Source: Leishmania donovani
Lineage: Eukaryota > Euglenozoa > Kinetoplastea > Trypanosomatida > Trypanosomatidae
Reading direction: 5' to 3'
Assembly (NCBI RefSeq): GCF_000227135.1
Contig: NC_018254.1
Coordinates: 392,344-456,343 of the forward strand
DNA: 64,000 bases
A program made the translations under genes and the position numbers. Positions 1 through 10,361 of this stretch are shown here, one piece after another. Under the pieces are notes generated by a model that was given only the letters and a program-made list of their open reading frames with translations, ran no database searches and was not told where the DNA came from. The number at the start of each line of letters is the position of its first letter. Positions within the stretch are counted from its first letter, which is position 1.

Positions 1-1590
1 CGCCGCTGCGATTTCCCGTTGGCGCCGCCCTCACTCCTTTTCCACGGCGTCCTTCAGCGAAGAGGGCGCGCGCCAGCAAGACGCACACGGAAAGCGCAAG
101 AGCGAGCGAGAAACAAACCCCTCGCAGACCCCCACACGCATCACGGGCAATCGGGAACGTGGCGCGGCACAAGCAACGCGTAAAACAGCAACGCAGAGGG
201 GATAGAATCGCGCATATGAGTGCGTGTGCGTGAAGCGTGGATACGGGGTCGCCATCCAGTCGATGGGGTAACGGACGTAGAAGGGAGCAGGGTAGCGAAA
301 GAGAACGTGAAAGAGCGTATGGGAGGGGAGGAAAGGCATGAACGCAGAAGGAGGTGCAGGGGTGGGGAGCGAAGAGGAAGGGAGAAGGCAAGGGGCAAAG
401 CCCCTGGATATTCGGGTGCGACATCCGCTCCAGCTCCTTATCCAGTACGTGCCTTCTCGGGGGAGGGGCGAACTCAACCCACGTGAAAGCCCGAGTAGGC
501 GTTGAATGCCATGGTAAAGCGGGTAGCGTCGTGCCGCTGTGTTTCGTGGGTATGCCCTGCCATACACGCCAGTCCCAGCCATGCAGCACGCCTCACCCTT
601 CCAAGTCACGATGGGCAATCATGCTCTTCTTTGCTTGCCTTCGTTGGTTGAGTCGAGACCGGATTCGCAAGAAGAGAAAGTCATACAACGGTGTACACGC
701 AAACACGTACACATACATGCGGTAACAGACATATGATGATAATACATTCGAGACGAGGCACATCACGTGATGGAAGAAGGAGAAGGGAAGGAGAGAAAGA
801 AGGGCAGGTGAGGGAGAAGTGCACATACGTCTGTCACGTGTACAAGGGACGTGTATGCATGTGTCTGTGCATGCGTTTGTGTGTATGTATCTCGAGGTAG
901 ATGGAAGGGGGGAGTCGGTCACACATGCACGGTGAAACACATGAGAACAACAAAGGAAAAGGAATCGTCTGAGGTACAAAGAAAGATAGAGATACAGTAA
1001 GCTCTGCGTACACGTGCCCATGCATCCCAAGCGCGCGCCTTCTCTGTTTCCGCGTGTGTAAGTCGGTTTGCTGGGTTTAGTGAGCGTCGGTGGCGTTCGT
1101 GGCGTGCGTGTGTGTGCGCGCGCGTGTTTCAATGTCTTTGGAAAGGTAAGGAAGGGAAAACGCAAGAAAAACGAAAACAGAAAGAGAGCGAGAGATCTAG
1201 GCATTCGCGAGAATCTTTCATATGTAACACTGGTATACTCGAGTTGTCAGTTGGTGTGGTGTGGTGTGGGAGGGGGGAAGGAGCCGCGATGCCCGCGTGT
1301 CTGTTTGTGTTCCTCGTCGTATCCTTTGCGCTTTTCCCTGCGACTGAGGTCGAAGAGGGAGCACGAGAAGGAAGGGGTGAAGGAAGGCACAGGTACCCAC
1401 TGTGCACACATGCCGCTGCGCATGTGTCGACGCGCGTTGGGTGGATGGGTGCTCATCATGCACGCATACCCCGCCCCCTCACCGCACCATCAGACAGGAA
1501 GAAGGGGGAGGGGATGTCAAGGAAACCAAAAGAGACCGAAGCACGCGCAGCCCACCCGTTTGTCGTCCCCTTGATGTTGCCCTGCCACCC
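1..1590. other. Intergenic region, 3' UTR of the TPR gene
   Basis: No convincing gene is seen. The stretch is low-complexity, with runs such as GTGTGTGC and purine-rich blocks, and open frames on both strands have compositions explained by these runs. It lies downstream of the minus-strand stop at 1591 and so should hold the 3' UTR of the TPR gene, plus the splice-acceptor region of the next gene beyond the window edge. Confidence 0.6.
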
Positions 1591-4500
1591 CTACTTGCGG
1601 TTCAGCTCTTCGATTCGCCTATAGAGGGTAGCGGCCAGCTTCGGATCCTGCAGCGTCTCCACGGCGAAGCGCGCGTAGCCCTCAAGCGACGCCTTGTCGT
1701 TGGGGTCCATCCTCAGCACGTGCTCGAACATTTCCTTGGTCGCATCGACCAGCGAGCGCAGTCGGCCAGAGAAGGACTGTGTGTTGGCGCCCTGCAGTGC
1801 CACGGCGCTACCGCGGCGCAGCTCTTCCTTCTTCAATCGCATGCATTCCCCGTGCAAGACACCGAGAATGTGTCGCACCACCTCAATGTTGCCCGGCTGC
1901 AGCCTGTGCGCTCGTTGCAGCATTGCCATGGCATCCTCGAAGCGGTGTTGGCCGTTCGCGTAGAAGGTGCCGAGCTGGTGACACGCTGTGAAGCTGTTCG
2001 GGTTGATGGCGACTGCCTCCTTGAAGAGCTGCTCCACCCGATCGAACACGCGCCGGCGCACCTCATCGTTCGTATAGACCGTCTTGCTATCGGTGCAGGC
2101 CCACATAAACTGGCCGTACTGTAGCACCACGTCCTCCGACGACGGGGCCAGCTCCAGCGCCGCCTTGAAGTGCTGCTCCGTCTTGAAGGGGGTGGGCATG
2201 ACGCCAGCCATGTAGTTGGCGAACGCCGCGTGCGCCTGCGCCGCGTTCGGGTACCGCTCGAGAAAGTGTGCGTACAGGGCTTCGCCGCACCCCACCTGCC
2301 GGTCGTCAAAGGAGCGGCACAGATAATGGGCGTAGCACATGGTGCAGTTCAAATCGCCTGAGGAGGCCGCGTACGCCTTCGCGATGTACTTCCGCGCCAG
2401 GGTGTGGCAGCCAGAGTGCATGCACAGGGTGGCGTAGTTCACGAGGATGGTGGCATGCTGCGGGAAGCGCAGCAGCGCGCGGCGGTACATGCGGTTCAGC
2501 AGCTGCGGCTCCTGAAAGCGGGTCTGCACGACATAGGTAGCGAAGCACACAGCGTCCTCACTCGTGGCGGTGGCAACGCCGTCCAGCAGCAGCGGAGCGA
2601 GATTCCCGAGGGACATGACCACGTTGGTGTTGTTCGCGTTGGTCAGCTGACTCTGCACCCCAGCTGCGAACGCCGCCGCGACGCGCTCAGGCGCTACGCC
2701 GAGGCCCTTCAGCAGGTGCTCCATTACCTCCATTCGCTGCCCGTGCGACATCGTATCCCAGGCGCTACCCGTTCCGAGCCGCGCCAGTCGCATGTGCATT
2801 TCCGTCGCCGCCGACGGGTTCGCGCGCATGACGCGCTTCATGTACACAGATCCCTTGGCGTAGTCGCCGGACTGCACAAAGACGTCCGCCACCACCTCCG
2901 CCACCTCCAGGTACGTAGGGCACACTGCTGCAGCGCGCTCGTAAAGGGTGGCTGCCAGCTCCGGGTCCGTCGCAGATTTGAGAGTGGCGTAGTTCACGAG
3001 CAAGATGCCCATCTCTCGCTGGTGCCTCTCCGTTAGGATCGGCATGGAAGCGATGATGTGGTCGACGTGCTGCAGGGCAACGGCGTACAGCTCCTCCGCA
3101 TCCTTGATAAACCGGTTCTGGTGAAAAAAAAAGGCGCCGCGGCTGAGCACGATGAGGCTGTTCAGCGTCCTGTCCACGCGCTCCCGCGTCCACAAAGACG
3201 GCGATGTTGAAGAGGGCGCTGATGACTCGTTGCCGCCATCGCTCAGCGCAGCCGCGGCAGCGCTGCTGTCACTGCTGCTGGCTCTGCGACCATCGCGAGT
3301 GGTCCGCTCCTCATCCTCGATGCCGTTGACGACCATGTCGGCCACGACAATGCTAGCGGCCCGTCGGAAGACGCGGCCGATAGTGTCGATGCTCGCCTCG
3401 ATGTCCACACAATCCAGCTGCACGCGGTCAGAGGGATCCAGTGTCTTGAGGCCCATGGCGTATCGCGCGAGCGAGCTGGCATCGTGGTCGCCGCGCACCT
3501 GCTGCACTGCCTGTAACAGCACAGACCCCATGCGACTGTTCCCCAGCCGATGGCAGCAGGAGGCGAAGCTGTTTGCGACGCTCAGCCGCGTCTCGCTCGC
3601 CATCATGTCGTCAGGCAGGAAAAAGATGTAGAAGCACAGCGCCAGCGTCTTCTCCATGTCGCCAGCCTGGCGAGCGAGGGAGATGAGCTTCAGGTACGAA
3701 TCGACGACGCCGCCGCCCAACGCGCCTTCGATTTCGATGAGGCGGCTCTGCACCCCAACCGCCTCCGCGTAGGCGCCGACGCGCTCGCAGCACGCGACAT
3801 AGTTGCTCAGCACCCAGTGCAGCACGTCCGGTTGAAGAGACACGTCAACGCGCGGCAGTGCAGGAGACGACCCGGCGCGCGCCTGGCCGCTAGTGAAAGC
3901 GACACCGTCCGAAGCACCCGTGCTGCCTGCGGCAGTGGCAGCGACCGTAGCAGTCGAGGCGCGCTGGCGCCGGGCGCGCTTGTTCAGCCGCACCTGTGCG
4001 CTCGTCACCGACGCGTCCTTCTTGTGGGACCCTTTCACGATGTTGCGGTAGTGCTTCATGGCCCGCTTGTGGTCGCCGACGTAGGTCTGGAGGCAGAAAG
4101 CCATGTGGCCTTCCACCTCCGCGGAGTGAAGAGGAACCATCTCGCCAGCCGTCCCGAGCTGTGCGACAGCGTCGCCGCAGCCGTTGCGCAGCAGCTCAAT
4201 CGTGCGACTATACTCCTCGAGAGCCCGATCCACGAGGGCGACGCTAGCCAGCATGTCCGCGTACTGCCTCCGCACCCATCCGCTGATGAAACCGAGATCG
4301 GCACGGTCGAGCAGCTGCAGACATCCTTCGAGCAGCCCGATCGCCTGGCCCGTCTTGCCTACGGTGTGAAACGCCATGGCAGCGTCGATGAGGCCGCCAG
4401 CTGCACGATGTGTTGCGTTGCCGGCAGCTATGCGCGCCTCCGCGGCCGTGGCCTCGTTGCTACGGTTGCTACCGCTACTATCACCATGTGCCTCGGCTAC

Positions 4501-6300
4501 CTGCAGCAGCGCCTCAGCGTCTTCGAGGAGAATGCTCGAGGCTGCCTCCAGGTAGATCACGGCGGCCTCGCTGTTGTTCACCTTGTAGAGTAAAAGTCGG
4601 CCCAGCTCCAGCATGGCCCCGCCAACGTCCTCGCTTTCCATGTGCTCCGTCACGCCGTCGAGGTAGCTCTCGTAGAGGCTCTGGCTCTCTGCGTACTGGC
4701 CAGCGCGCCGATGTAAACGCGCCATTGCCAGTTGCACCTGCAGCAGCCGTGCGGACGTCGCCGTGGGTCCTTTCGATTGGAGCAGCAGCAGCTGCGCGCG
4801 ACCTTGCGAGATGGCGTGGGCGACGCGCACGCTGTCCTCGTAAAATAGCTTCGCATCCTCTGTCACCAGTGTGTGGTTGAACGGCAACGGGCTCGCCAAA
4901 CCAGGGGCTACCTGCTCGGGGCACCACATCGGGTTGCGCTCCATCGCGGAAAGCGCCAGCTGATACTGCTCGGAAGCTTTCCAGTATTGCTGATCACTGG
5001 CGTACGCGTTCGCCAGAAGCACGCGCAAGAGAAACAGGTGGCACTCCGGATCACCCACGAGGGACGGCTGCTTGGAAGCGCTTGCCGCCGCTGCCGCTGT
5101 GGATGTGCCGGTCTCGCCACGAGCTTTTCCCTGCGCCGCCGCCGCGGCGCCGTCCTCCTGGCCCTGCGTCAGACGTCGTTGAAGCACGTATGCCTCCTTG
5201 GCTACGTGCACGGCCTCGTGCAGCAGCTGCGTGCTGCGGTATGTCTCGAAGCTGACGAGGCAGAACATCGCGTTGTTCACCAGCACACGCGCATAAAGGG
5301 TGAGGAAGGCGACGTCGTCTTGGTTGTGGCCAAACTGGTCCTCGTAGCGCTGCTGCATAGCGTTCTGAACGGCCGTGCAGTCAGCGAAGGAGTCCTTGCG
5401 CAAGGACAGCGAAAGCTGCCGCTCCCACCCCCGCAGTGCGGGGTCAAAGGCCGGCTGCGCCCATTCCGCCAGGGAAGACGCCCATGCCTTGACCCGTTCC
5501 GCGACGCGCTCCACAAACGATGTGAGCTGCAGATGCTGCAACAGCTGGGCAGTGGTCAAAGATGCTGCCTCCGTCCGTTCCGCCTTCGCAGCCGCGGCAG
5601 ACGGTGTTGCGGCTCTAGCGTTCGCCGCCGCAGTGGCTGCAAACGCCACCTGCCTAAGACCTTTGCCCTCCTTGGCTTTCGTTGGGATTGAAATCGGATT
5701 GCCAGCTGCAGCTGGCGCACACGATGCGTTGTGATCGAGCGACCGAAGCAGCCGCTTCGCCTCTTGCTTCGGCGTCGCACGTCTGCGCGGTGAATCACTT
5801 GCACGTCGGCTACGCATCGGTTTTACGTCAGCATTCTCCGCCACCTTTGCCGCGGCAGGTGAAATGCGGTGCCGCCGACCCACCTGCTTGCGAGGCAGCT
5901 GCTCCTGCGGCGCCGCCGATCCAGACCCGCCCTTTCGCCCGCGCGATGATGCTCCGCCGCCTCTGCCGCTACGGCCTGCTGGCTTTGAGGCTGCAACAGC
6001 AGCAGACGGGGGCGACGCGGCCGGCATTGCCGCAGCTCCTCCCGGCATCGCGACAGGCAACGAGGCGGCCGCGGCCTTGGCCAGCGATGCCGCCTTGGAT
6101 GACTGGGTAGAAAAGAAGGCGCATGAGTGCCATAAACTACTACTGGGCACGCCCATTCCCGAATGGCATTGCATGCCTGTTAGGCGACCTAAAATCGGTC
6201 CAGTTGCCTCAGGCGCGGTTACACCGGTGCCAGCGGTCACTGAAACACCCGTGTGGCGGCTCGCCAGGCGGCTGCCCTGGTGCGTCGAGAGGCGTTTCAT
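1591..6300 (-). CDS. Large TPR-repeat protein, probably mitochondrial
   Basis: This encodes a 1569-residue protein starting at the ATG on 6300 and stopping with TAG at 1591-1593. The first 40 or so residues are rich in Arg, Ser, Thr and His with no acidic residues, which fits a mitochondrial presequence. Residues about 75-260 are Ala/Gly/Arg-rich and probably disordered. From about residue 300 to the end it is helical with many degenerate tetratricopeptide repeats. Clear examples near the C-terminus are segments with FANYMAGV...HFKAALELAPSSEDV, LGTFYANGQHRFEDAMAMLQRAHRLQPGN and FEHVLRMDPNDKASLEGYARF. TPR arrays are protein-binding scaffolds, and trypanosomatid mitochondria have many helical-repeat proteins in RNA processing and translation. 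No catalytic domain is seen. The exact partner or pathway cannot be assigned. Confidence 0.85.
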   Translation of the reverse strand: MKRLSTHQGSRLASRHTGVSVTAGTGVTAPEATGPILGRLTGMQCHSGMGVPSSSLWHSCAFFSTQSSKAASLAKAAAASLPVAMPGGAAAMPAASPPSAAVAASKPAGRSGRGGGASSRGRKGGSGSAAPQEQLPRKQVGRRHRISPAAAKVAENADVKPMRSRRASDSPRRRATPKQEAKRLLRSLDHNASCAPAAAGNPISIPTKAKEGKGLRQVAFAATAAANARAATPSAAAAKAERTEAASLTTAQLLQHLQLTSFVERVAERVKAWASSLAEWAQPAFDPALRGWERQLSLSLRKDSFADCTAVQNAMQQRYEDQFGHNQDDVAFLTLYARVLVNNAMFCLVSFETYRSTQLLHEAVHVAKEAYVLQRRLTQGQEDGAAAAAQGKARGETGTSTAAAAASASKQPSLVGDPECHLFLLRVLLANAYASDQQYWKASEQYQLALSAMERNPMWCPEQVAPGLASPLPFNHTLVTEDAKLFYEDSVRVAHAISQGRAQLLLLQSKGPTATSARLLQVQLAMARLHRRAGQYAESQSLYESYLDGVTEHMESEDVGGAMLELGRLLLYKVNNSEAAVIYLEAASSILLEDAEALLQVAEAHGDSSGSNRSNEATAAEARIAAGNATHRAAGGLIDAAMAFHTVGKTGQAIGLLEGCLQLLDRADLGFISGWVRRQYADMLASVALVDRALEEYSRTIELLRNGCGDAVAQLGTAGEMVPLHSAEVEGHMAFCLQTYVGDHKRAMKHYRNIVKGSHKKDASVTSAQVRLNKRARRQRASTATVAATAAGSTGASDGVAFTSGQARAGSSPALPRVDVSLQPDVLHWVLSNYVACCERVGAYAEAVGVQSRLIEIEGALGGGVVDSYLKLISLARQAGDMEKTLALCFYIFFLPDDMMASETRLSVANSFASCCHRLGNSRMGSVLLQAVQQVRGDHDASSLARYAMGLKTLDPSDRVQLDCVDIEASIDTIGRVFRRAASIVVADMVVNGIEDEERTTRDGRRASSSDSSAAAAALSDGGNESSAPSSTSPSLWTRERVDRTLNSLIVLSRGAFFFHQNRFIKDAEELYAVALQHVDHIIASMPILTERHQREMGILLVNYATLKSATDPELAATLYERAAAVCPTYLEVAEVVADVFVQSGDYAKGSVYMKRVMRANPSAATEMHMRLARLGTGSAWDTMSHGQRMEVMEHLLKGLGVAPERVAAAFAAGVQSQLTNANNTNVVMSLGNLAPLLLDGVATATSEDAVCFATYVVQTRFQEPQLLNRMYRRALLRFPQHATILVNYATLCMHSGCHTLARKYIAKAYAASSGDLNCTMCYAHYLCRSFDDRQVGCGEALYAHFLERYPNAAQAHAAFANYMAGVMPTPFKTEQHFKAALELAPSSEDVVLQYGQFMWACTDSKTVYTNDEVRRRVFDRVEQLFKEAVAINPNSFTACHQLGTFYANGQHRFEDAMAMLQRAHRLQPGNIEVVRHILGVLHGECMRLKKEELRRGSAVALQGANTQSFSGRLRSLVDATKEMFEHVLRMDPNDKASLEGYARFAVETLQDPKLAATLYRRIEELNRK

Positions 6301-8928
6301 TGCTGAAACTCGTCAGTCGCCTCAATGCAACGAAAAAAAGAAAACTATCAGCCGCCTTGATCAACGGGAGGGAGCACTGAAGCGAGGAGGCGGCGGCAGT
6401 GCTACGTACGCGCGCGCTAACGCGAGCACAGGGAGCACGATGTTTCTCGCGACCTCACTGAAAGACCGAGGGGAACAGTCCTGACAAGGGTACGCGGAAT
6501 ACCGCACAAGCGCTCTACAGCACCGAGTTCGAGAAAAGAGGAAGGCACAGATACAGAGATAAGGTAGGTAGGCAGGGAGGGAGGGGGATGGCAGCGGCAG
6601 AAAGGTTTGGCGGTCCGCAGCACCTACAGCAGCAGGAGTAGTAGCAGCAGCAGTAGTAGGGATACACGCAAAGGGGGGGAAACGGAGGCACAAGTACACG
6701 ATGAAGTCAAACTTGCAAAAAGACGCTCAAGGAACGGAACCGAAACAAAATGAGAGTGAGGGTAAAAGGGAGGGAGTACTACTACTATACAGATATATAT
6801 GTGTGTATGTGTGTTTTTAAAAAATATGCACAAACACACTCGTATATATAGAGAAAGATATAGATCGATCACACTAATACCAAGCAAACAAAACCAGCAG
6901 CAGTCTTATAAAAAGGTGATCGGATGTCTTTCTCGATCTGTTCTCTCTCTCTGTGTGTCTTCGTACTCCTTTCGTTGTGGTTGTTTTCGTGTGTTCTCCT
7001 TCCCACCTCCTTCGTCGTCAAAAAAAAAAAGAAACGCGCGCACAAAGACACCGACTTCGAGAACAGGAAAAGAAAAATTTTCGATGGGGATACACACGAA
7101 AAGAAGCGCACTGGGGCAAGTGAAGGGGGAGGGCGGAGTGGGAAGGGGGGAGGGGTGTAGATTGAAAAATCCGTGGACAAAAACCAACGCGCTCGTGCGC
7201 AGTCAAACACGCGCAGAGAAGCACAGACAATAAATGAGAGGATAGGCGGGTGCACGACAGCGCACCCAGCCTGCAGCACAGTGGCCACGCTTACGTTCTT
7301 TACGAGGGTATGTGGGGTTATGTGGGTGCTGACGATGGTGTTACGTTCAATCCCGGCAGGCGTCAGTGTGAGTGCGAATCTCTTTGCGTCTGTAGTGAGA
7401 TCTGATTACCTGGACGTGGGTTTGTATGCAGTCCGTGTCCGTGCCTGTCTGCGTGGAGGGACGGCTGGCAATGGCTGTAGTCGAAAGAGGCACCAAAAAA
7501 AAAAAATGAGACGCACACCAACGCCCTCGCCGTTTAGAGAGGAAGCTAGAGGGCCGAAGGCGAGCTGGGGGACGCGAAGGTTCTGTTGATACCGTGTGGT
7601 AATGTCGTGTCGGCTTGCGGCTCTCTGTTCTTGTTAGCTCCTTCCTCGTATGTTTGAAAACGTGAGAGTGTAAACGGTGGGTGTATGTGTGGGAGTGCCT
7701 GCACCGCGTAGTCTTGCGTTCTTTCCTTCCTCCCAGCTCTGCTGGTGCACGAGGGAAGATAAGGCGCTGCTTGTGTGATAAGGCTTAAGTGTGCAATCGT
7801 GAATGGGGTGCGAGGTGGGCAAAAGAAGGGCTGGTTGGGGGATGTAGATGCCTTGAGAAAGGCGTGCGTGCTTCCAGCGTACACAAAAGGGAAAACCAAA
7901 CGACAAAGAGTCTCGGCGAAGTTCGATGTGAGATCCTCTCAGCTGATCGTCGGTGGGAGGGGTAGCAACGTACACGAGTGGTGTGTCTGTGCGTGTGTGC
8001 TCTGCGGGTGCAGCAGGAGAACACGCGGAGGGAGAACAGGAAAATCGGTGTTCAAAAGAAATGGGGAAAACGGGTCAGCGCAGGTGAAGGGAGCAATGGA
8101 AGGTGGGGAGGTTGGGTGGGGCAGACACGCACGTTTGTTATAACCGATTGATCGCGCACGAGAGCCTGTGGGCAAAAAAAAAGCCTCGTAAGGAGAAACA
8201 GGGCAAGCTGCGGGGCGGTTGGCAGATTTTTGCTGCAGAGGTGAGGAACCTCTTACCGCCCCCAGACAGACGTCTTCTTCCTTTCCTCCTCCGCATTCGG
8301 TGCCTCCACGCGCGACAAGGCCATCATAAGCGAGAACGGCATTCAGGAAGGTCAGTCCACGCCCCTGCCCCTGTGTCTCGGTGGGATATACCCGCATCTG
8401 CATCTTTGTGTTGAGGTATCGGAATATAAACAGAAAAAAGTACAGATACAGTGCCGAGGTACTGCGTGGAACCTGGTTTATGCTCCATATTTGAACAAGA
8501 TCAACGATATCAAAACCTCTCCCCCCACCCGAAGGGGGGGGGGAGGGGGTCGAGAAGATCGCTGAAAAGGCTGTCACCTGATCACTTTTGGAGAGTGCGT
8601 GGTACATCAGCCTTCGCCCAGGAACCCTGAAGTACAATAATGGTAGATTTGACGTCAACGAAATGAGCACACAGCACCTCCAGGCGCATTTGAAGGCCAT
8701 CATGGAAGATGGTGCAGATGGCAGGAACAGGGTGCAGGTGGTGCAGTAGAACGCGATCGGGAGTGGAAGTGTGACGGTGGCACGATTGAGAAAAGCCTAC
8801 GCCCGCACGGGAACACCCGCTTCCCCCTCCACATGAAGACAAGAGGCATGTAGAGAGAGGGGGGGGGGGTACTTGGTAGCGCACCACACACGTGTGTATC
8901 AACAATCACGTGGCAAAGCCGATGGCTT
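6301..8928. other. Long intergenic region
   Basis: These 2.6 kb lie between the TPR gene and the EXPERA gene. They hold purine runs on the plus strand near 6540-6780, AT-rich stretches near 6790-6880, homopolymer A runs near 7020 and 7495, and a G run near 8535. I see no gene. It should contain the 5' UTR and splice acceptor of the TPR gene and the long 3' UTR of the EXPERA gene. Confidence 0.55.
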
Positions 8929-9522
8929 CTAGTTCTTCTTCTTGCCTTGATTATTGTTGTTGCCGTGGTGTTTTTGCTGCTGATAATGCTGGGACACCGT
9001 GGCCTTTGGCTTGAAGGATCCTGGCACGCTTGCGACGGCGAGCGCGCGGAAGCATTGACGAAGAATGAGGGACGGAATTAAAATCCACACCGACAATGGC
9101 GCGATGAGCATTGTCAACTTCTCTGAAACGGTGTTGTGCCGCGTGTGTTTGCCTCCCTCGGCGATTTCGATGAGGCAGTAGAAGACGGTCTTGTATAGCG
9201 TCATCAGGCACACAACGATCGCAAGTTTGATGGCGAGGTTTTGAGCATCGCATATAGCAAGCAGCGTCACGAAGAGCCCCATCGCCACCTCCACCAGGTT
9301 CAGCCACGACTGCACCACGACAAAGGGGTCATCGTTCGCAGCGTAACGCCGGTCGTACCGGGCGTAGATGGCCCAGTATCTGAAAGGGACTACCTCGGCC
9401 AGGGGGTGCGGCAGGTTGACGCTCTTGGCGCGCGTAAGCACGAAGATGGCATCCAAGATGACAACGGGGGCCACGACAAGGAACCAAATCTTTGCCAGTA
9501 GTGGAAGTGCGGCCTGCGGCAT
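8929..9522 (-). CDS. EXPERA/EBP-like four-helix membrane protein
   Basis: I take the ATG at 9522, giving 197 residues (MPQAALPLLAKIW...), because the reading frame upstream looks like UTR. Hydrophobic helices lie at about 9-29, 66-90, 97-120 and 135-156. The middle resembles the emopamil-binding-protein/EXPERA family: a YARYDRRY segment at 53-60, a helix around SWLNLVEV, then a CLIEIAEGGKH segment at 116-125 matching the position of the conserved Glu after the third helix. EXPERA proteins include sterol delta8-delta7 isomerase and TMEM97-type sterol-binding ER proteins. The Asp that usually precedes this Glu is replaced here (YKT), so isomerase activity is doubtful. The C-terminus is Gln/Asn/His-rich and ends in KKKN, which fits a KKxx ER-retrieval signal. 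A divergent ER sterol-binding protein is the best guess. Confidence 0.75.
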   Translation of the reverse strand: MPQAALPLLAKIWFLVVAPVVILDAIFVLTRAKSVNLPHPLAEVVPFRYWAIYARYDRRYAANDDPFVVVQSWLNLVEVAMGLFVTLLAICDAQNLAIKLAIVVCLMTLYKTVFYCLIEIAEGGKHTRHNTVSEKLTMLIAPLSVWILIPSLILRQCFRALAVASVPGSFKPKATVSQHYQQQKHHGNNNNQGKKKN

Positions 9523-10361
9523 TTTTTCTGTGGTTGTTCGTTCGCTGCTCAATATGCACGTGCGTGTATATTCGCAAACAGTGATGAACACGTCTACGGA
9601 CTGGGGGAGTTATGCACGAAAAACGGCTTATGCGGCATATATATGTAAACCCATTAGATGTGTACGCTACGAAGATCAAGCTGATATGTGTGCGGTGCGT
9701 GCGTGTCCGTGCAGGTGCATGCGTGATGCCAGAGCTGGCAACCGCCACATCGTCGATGATAAACGTCGAGAGCGCCCATGTAATTTTATTTTTGTTTAGC
9801 CACGCGCGAAGCGTGGGAACGCGTGCGGGGCACAGCCACCACAGAGCAGCGGGGGCACGAAGAAGGAGAGTAGAGAACATGTGCTGGAGCTGCAAGGTAG
9901 CCGGAGACATAGACTGGCACTCTCGGTCTCACAACAAACGAAAACAAAACGCCCATACGAAGTCACAGGCGCTTTTCCATACGCACGTGTACTAGAGGGA
10001 GACACAAGGCAGGGGGTCACGCGCCAGCCTCTTCCCTCTCGCTGCATCGTCCTCTCTCTCTCCAGATGCTTTGCATCTGCACACCTCTCTCGCTCTCAAG
10101 CTCGATCATGTCGACTGTTCGCATTAGAATCTCTGTAAAAAGGTAGAAGTCCCGTGCGATACAGCACTTCAGCTAGAAGCGCCTGTATATCGTGGCTGTG
10201 GTGTATACGCACAACATCCCCCCCCTCCCTTTTTCGTTGCTCGGGTGCCTCCTGCCACAGCCGATTCTACAGCAGGGCAGGCAACTGCACACACGCTCAC
10301 AGACAGTTGCAGGCGACTTATCATGAATGCGACCCGCTAGGCACAACAGCGCAACGGCAGC
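9523..10361. other. Intergenic region
   Basis: This separates the EXPERA gene from the MRP1-like gene. It should contain the EXPERA 5' UTR and the 3' UTR of the next gene upstream in transcription. No other coding signal was seen. Confidence 0.5.

Noticed and set aside
1402..6484. Several long plus-strand frames opposite the TPR gene
   Set aside because: GC-rich third positions leave antisense frames open; their composition shows no family pattern and they break within the gene.
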